Source of the DNA: Burkholderia sp. WSM2230
Lineage (GTDB): Bacteria > Pseudomonadota > Gammaproteobacteria > Burkholderiales > Burkholderiaceae
Reading direction: 5' to 3'
NCBI RefSeq assembly: GCF_000472445.1
Contig: NZ_AXAJ01000004.1
Coordinates: 1-64,000, forward strand
DNA: 64,000 nucleotides
Part shown: positions 61,432-64,000 of the stretch, in pieces
Layout of the letters: the number at the start of each line of letters is the position of its first letter
Numbering within the stretch: the stretch's first letter is position 1
The notes under the pieces: model-generated
The model's input: the letters and a program-made list of their open reading frames with translations, nothing else
What the model was told of the DNA's origin: nothing
Database searches by the model: none
Made by a program: the position numbers and the translations under genes

Positions 61432-62847
61432 TTACAGCGAGTAGTACATTTCGAATTCGATCGGGTGCACCGACTGACGATAACGCTGCAGCTCGTTCGT
61501 CTTCAGTTCGATGTACGCGTCGAGCATCGAATCCGTGAACACGCCACCGCGCGTCAGGAATTCGCGGTCGCCGTCCAGCGCGTCCAGAGCCTGATCCAGG
61601 CCGGCGCACACGGTCGGGATCTTTGCATCCTCTTCCGGCGGCAGGTCGTACAGGTTCTTGTCGGCTGCTTCGCCCGGATGAATCTTGTTCTGCACGCCGT
61701 CCAGACCCGCCATCATGAGCGCGGAGAAGCACAGGTACGGATTGGCCATCGGATCCGGGAAGCGCGTTTCGATACGGCGGCCCTTCGGGTTGCTCACGTG
61801 CGGAATGCGGATCGATGCCGAACGGTTGCGTGCCGAGTAAGCCAGCTTGACCGGTGCTTCGAAGTGCGGCACGAGACGCTTGTACGAGTTCGTCGACGGA
61901 TTCGTGATCGCGTTCAGCGCGCGAGCATGCTTGATGATGCCGCCGATGTAGAACAGCGCGAATTCCGACAGACCTGCGTAGCCGTTGCCCGCGAACAGGT
62001 TCTGGCCGTCCTTCCAGATCGACTGGTGAACGTGCATGCCCGAACCGTTATCGCCGACGATCGGCTTCGGCATGAACGTAGCCGTCTTGCCATACGTGTG
62101 CGCGACGTTCTGGATGATGTACTTCATCTGCTGCAGCCAGTCGGCGCGTTGCACCAGCGTCGAGAACTTGGTGCCGATTTCATTCTGGCCCTGGCCCGCG
62201 ACTTCGTGGTGATGCACTTCGACCGGAATGCCGATCTGCTCGAGCAGCAGACACATTTCCGAGCGGATGTCCTGGAACGTGTCGACCGGAGCGACCGGGA
62301 AATAGCCGCCCTTCGTGCCCGGACGGTGACCGGTGTTGCCGCCTTCGAATTCCTTCGACGACGACCACGGTGCTTCTTCCGAACCGATCTTGACGAAGCA
62401 GCCCGACTGGTCCGTGTTCCACTGGACGGAGTCGAAAATGAAGAATTCCGGTTCCGGACCGAAGAAGGCCGTGTCGCCGAGACCCGAGCTCTTCAGATAG
62501 GCTTCGGCACGCTTGGCGAGCGAGCGCGGGTCGCGCTCATAGCCCTTGCCGTCCGCCGGTTCGACGACGTCGCAGGTCAGCACCAGAGTGGACTCTTCAT
62601 AGAACGGGTCGATGAAGGCCGTATTCGCGTCCGGGACCAGCAACATGTCCGATGCTTCGATGCCCTTCCAACCGGCAATCGACGAACCGTCAAACGCATG
62701 GCCGCTTTCGAACTTGTCTTCATCGAATGCCGACACCGGCACCGAAACGTGTTGCTCTTTGCCGCGCGTGTCGGTGAAACGGAAGTCGACAAACTTGACG
62801 TCTTCGTCCTTGACGAGTTGAACGACGTCGGCCACGGATTTACTCAT
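61432..62847 (-). CDS. glnA: Glutamine synthetase type I
   Basis: A 471-residue GSI, the main ammonium-assimilating enzyme. The N-terminal beta-grasp domain includes [14 protein letters not shown]. The catalytic signature [14 protein letters not shown] and [12 protein letters not shown] carry metal and ammonium residues. The adenylylation Tyr is in [14 protein letters not shown], so activity is expected to be modulated by GlnE. The ribosome-binding site is AGGAGA. A sigma-54 promoter lies at 62983 and NtrC-like sites further upstream. Confidence 0.99.
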   Translation of the reverse strand: MSKSVADVVQLVKDEDVKFVDFRFTDTRGKEQHVSVPVSAFDEDKFESGHAFDGSSIAGWKGIEASDMLLVPDANTAFIDPFYEESTLVLTCDVVEPADGKGYERDPRSLAKRAEAYLKSSGLGDTAFFGPEPEFFIFDSVQWNTDQSGCFVKIGSEEAPWSSSKEFEGGNTGHRPGTKGGYFPVAPVDTFQDIRSEMCLLLEQIGIPVEVHHHEVAGQGQNEIGTKFSTLVQRADWLQQMKYIIQNVAHTYGKTATFMPKPIVGDNGSGMHVHQSIWKDGQNLFAGNGYAGLSEFALFYIGGIIKHARALNAITNPSTNSYKRLVPHFEAPVKLAYSARNRSASIRIPHVSNPKGRRIETRFPDPMANPYLCFSALMMAGLDGVQNKIHPGEAADKNLYDLPPEEDAKIPTVCAGLDQALDALDGDREFLTRGGVFTDSMLDAYIELKTNELQRYRQSVHPIEFEMYYSL

Positions 62848-62982
62848 AACCTATCTCCTGATTAACGAATTCGGCGGATTCAGCCGCCGCCCAATCTAGC
62901 TGACCCGTCCCGGCGCGTCCACCCCTGTATTGTGAAGAGCGAATGTGAAGATTAGCCGTCGCAGATCGATCGGGACGAACAA

Positions 62983-62998
62983 AGCAGCAATCGTGCCA
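62983..62998 (-). promoter_or_regulatory. Sigma-54 promoter of glnA
   Basis: On the minus strand: TGGCACG-ATTG-CTGCT. The GG and GC doublets are spaced 10 bases apart and only one conserved position differs from TGGCACG-N4-TTGCW. The start should be near 62971, leaving a leader of about 120 bases before the glnA ATG. Confidence 0.82.
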
Positions 62999-63097
62999 TG
63001 TGTGCGCCAATACGGCGCGCAGGCGCGCTGCGCGCGCGTCAGCGGGGAATTCGCGCACCGACGCGTATGCAGCCCTTATATCGGTGAGGCGTCTTGA

Positions 63098-63112
63098 GCA
63101 CCAAAATGGGGC
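63098..63112. promoter_or_regulatory. NtrC-like enhancer site 1
   Basis: GCACC-AAAAT-GGGGC, matching the GCACC-N5-GGTGC NtrC core at 9 of 10 positions. Its centre is about 134 bases upstream of the predicted glnA start. Confidence 0.65.
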
Positions 63113-63148
63113 GTTTTTGGCGGCAGGCGCTGTCGGGCCGTTTATCGT

Positions 63149-63182
63149 GGTGCATCACGCTAATTCTGCACCAGTTTGGGGC
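63149..63182. promoter_or_regulatory. NtrC-like enhancer site 2
   Basis: GCACC-AGTTT-GGGGC at 63168-63182, again 9 of 10 to the NtrC core; its centre is 70 bases from that of site 1. A GGTGCA half-site (63149-63154) facing TGCACC makes an additional inverted pair. The sites are closer to the rhodanese gene (start 63285) than to glnA, so could influence both. Confidence 0.6.
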
Positions 63183-63284
63183 TGTCACGGGGGAGCGCGT
63201 TGCGGCGTCTCGCCCCCGCTTGCGAATGCCGCGCGCGCCCAAAACGCCGCGCTAGAATGGTCGTTTCAGGAAGGAGACCAAGCC

Positions 63285-63749
63285 ATGAGCACACTGGAAC
63301 AGCTGTACTCGCAAGCCGAGAAACGCCGCACGGAAAACCAGTTGCCGTATGCCGGCGCACTCTCGCCGGCCGAGGCGTTCGAGCTACTGCAACTCGACCC
63401 GCGCGCGCGTCTCGTGGATGTGCGCACGCGTGCCGAACTCGACTGGGTCGGCCGGCCGGTGATCGGCGACGGACAATACGCGCACGTCGAATGGACGCGC
63501 TATCCTGGCGCCGTACCGAATCAGGGATTTCTGCATCAACTGAGCGAAGTAGCGTCGCCCGATACGCCGGTGCTGTTTCTGTGCCGCAGTGCCGCGCGCT
63601 CGAAGCTCGCCGCGGTCGCCGCCGCCCAAGCCGGCTTCTCCAAGGCGTACGACCTGCTGGAAGGATTCGAAGGCGACAAGGACGGCCAGGGGCATCGCAA
63701 GACCGTGTCAGGCTGGTGCTTTCGCGGCCTGCCGTGGATCGGCGCGTGA
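63285..63749 (+). CDS. Rhodanese-domain protein
   Basis: A 154-residue single-domain rhodanese. The conserved CH2A-like segment ARLVDVRTRAELDWVG and the active-site loop FLCRSAARSKLAA (Cys as the persulfide carrier) are present. The C-terminus ends GLPWIGA. The ribosome-binding site AAGGAGA precedes the ATG at 63285. It is divergent from glnA. Single-domain rhodaneses move sulfur or act in redox signalling; the partner is not known. TAGAAT at 63253 is a candidate -10. Confidence 0.88.
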   Translation: MSTLEQLYSQAEKRRTENQLPYAGALSPAEAFELLQLDPRARLVDVRTRAELDWVGRPVIGDGQYAHVEWTRYPGAVPNQGFLHQLSEVASPDTPVLFLCRSAARSKLAAVAAAQAGFSKAYDLLEGFEGDKDGQGHRKTVSGWCFRGLPWIGA

Positions 63750-63859
63750 CGGCTTGAGCGAGCTGGGAGCCGGCAAGGCGTGTCGCGGGCCGCTCCCTCC
63801 CTTCGCAACCGCGCTCGCAGCGCTTACCGGGTCAGCGGTTAGCCTCAGTGATCGCTCCC

Positions 63860-63924
63860 GGCGATCACCCTCGGCGATCACCCTCGGCGATCACCCTCAG
63901 CGATCAGGCTCGGCGATCAGACGT
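63860..63924. repeat. Tandem 13-mer array
   Basis: Three exact copies of GGCGATCACCCTC, then two degenerate ones (AGCGATCAGGCTC and GGCGATCAGACG). A diverged half copy precedes at 63847. It lies between the converging rhodanese gene and the gene at the right edge. Confidence 0.9.
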
Positions 63925-63927
63925 CGC

Positions 63928-64000
63928 TCAGGCGCGCGGCTTTGCCGCCGCAGTCTCGTGCTCGACGATATCGCCGCCGAGCAGATGCACACCCTCGCGC
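63928..64000 (-). CDS. 3' end of an unidentified gene (partial)
   Basis: An open minus-strand frame ends at TGA (63928-63930) and runs off the window. The visible 23 residues end in a Thr/Ala/Lys/Pro-rich tail (HETAAAKPRA). It has protein-like codon use, but no family can be named from so little. Confidence 0.45.
   Translation of the reverse strand, partial: REGVHLLGGDIVEHETAAAKPRA

Overview
The window is a high-G+C core-genome segment from a beta-proteobacterium of the Burkholderiaceae. Paraburkholderia or a close relative is the best guess. This rests on gene content and order: a complete isc operon, FtsB behind enolase, a phasin gene, and RpfE-like/recJ/prfB/lysS and glnA-ntrB-ntrC blocks. 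A dihydrolipoamide dehydrogenase carrying its own lipoyl domain fits too. No database search was possible. I see no rRNA, CRISPR array, insertion sequence, integrase or prophage. One tRNA (initiator Met) is present.

Layout. 1-4.5 kb: alpha/beta hydrolase, ferritin-like DUF455 protein, gamma-carbonic anhydrase homologue, hslO and a small lipoprotein. 4.6-9.2 kb (minus): pyrG-kdsA-eno-ftsB. 9.3-16.1 kb (minus): a second hydrolase, a ComEC-like DNA-uptake channel, TatD nuclease and the lolCD lipoprotein exporter. 16.4-22.2 kb (plus): RpfE-like gene, recJ, prfB with its programmed +1 frameshift, lysS. 22.5-23.3 kb: glycine-zipper envelope protein. 23.4-29.5 kb (minus): iscR-iscS-iscU-iscA-hscB-hscA-fdx-iscX, behind two tandem IscR-type operators. 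29.6-31.3 kb: low-molecular-weight phosphatase and two small exported proteins. 31.4-34.5 kb: a two-gene lutBA lactate-oxidation module divergent from an IclR regulator. 34.6-37.2 kb: penicillin-binding endopeptidase and a phasin with a structured promoter. 37.5-44 kb (minus): the pyruvate dehydrogenase genes aceE-aceF-lpdA. 44.2-47.4 kb (plus): a DctS/FixL-type two-component pair. 47.7-52.4 kb: folD, a minus-strand acyltransferase, prlC. 52.5-58.5 kb: cytosine deaminase, Asp/Glu racemase-family protein, tRNA-fMet, a small unknown gene, exonuclease III, an S9 peptidase. 58.6-63.7 kb: ntrC, ntrB, glnA with a sigma-54 promoter and NtrC-like sites, and a rhodanese. The last 73 bases hold the 3' end of an unidentified minus-strand gene.

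The genes are mostly housekeeping: central carbon flow (eno, PDH), nitrogen assimilation, Fe-S assembly, translation and envelope biogenesis. I found no convincing new multi-gene system. The points most worth a second look are regulatory or mechanistic: the iscR operators, the glnA enhancer region, the palindromes around the phasin and lut/iclR promoters, the racemase-family protein lacking one catalytic cysteine, -10-like TACAAT hexamers almost touching start codons, and several short tandem-repeat arrays. Starts were chosen by ribosome-binding site and family N-terminus; several are GTG or TTG.
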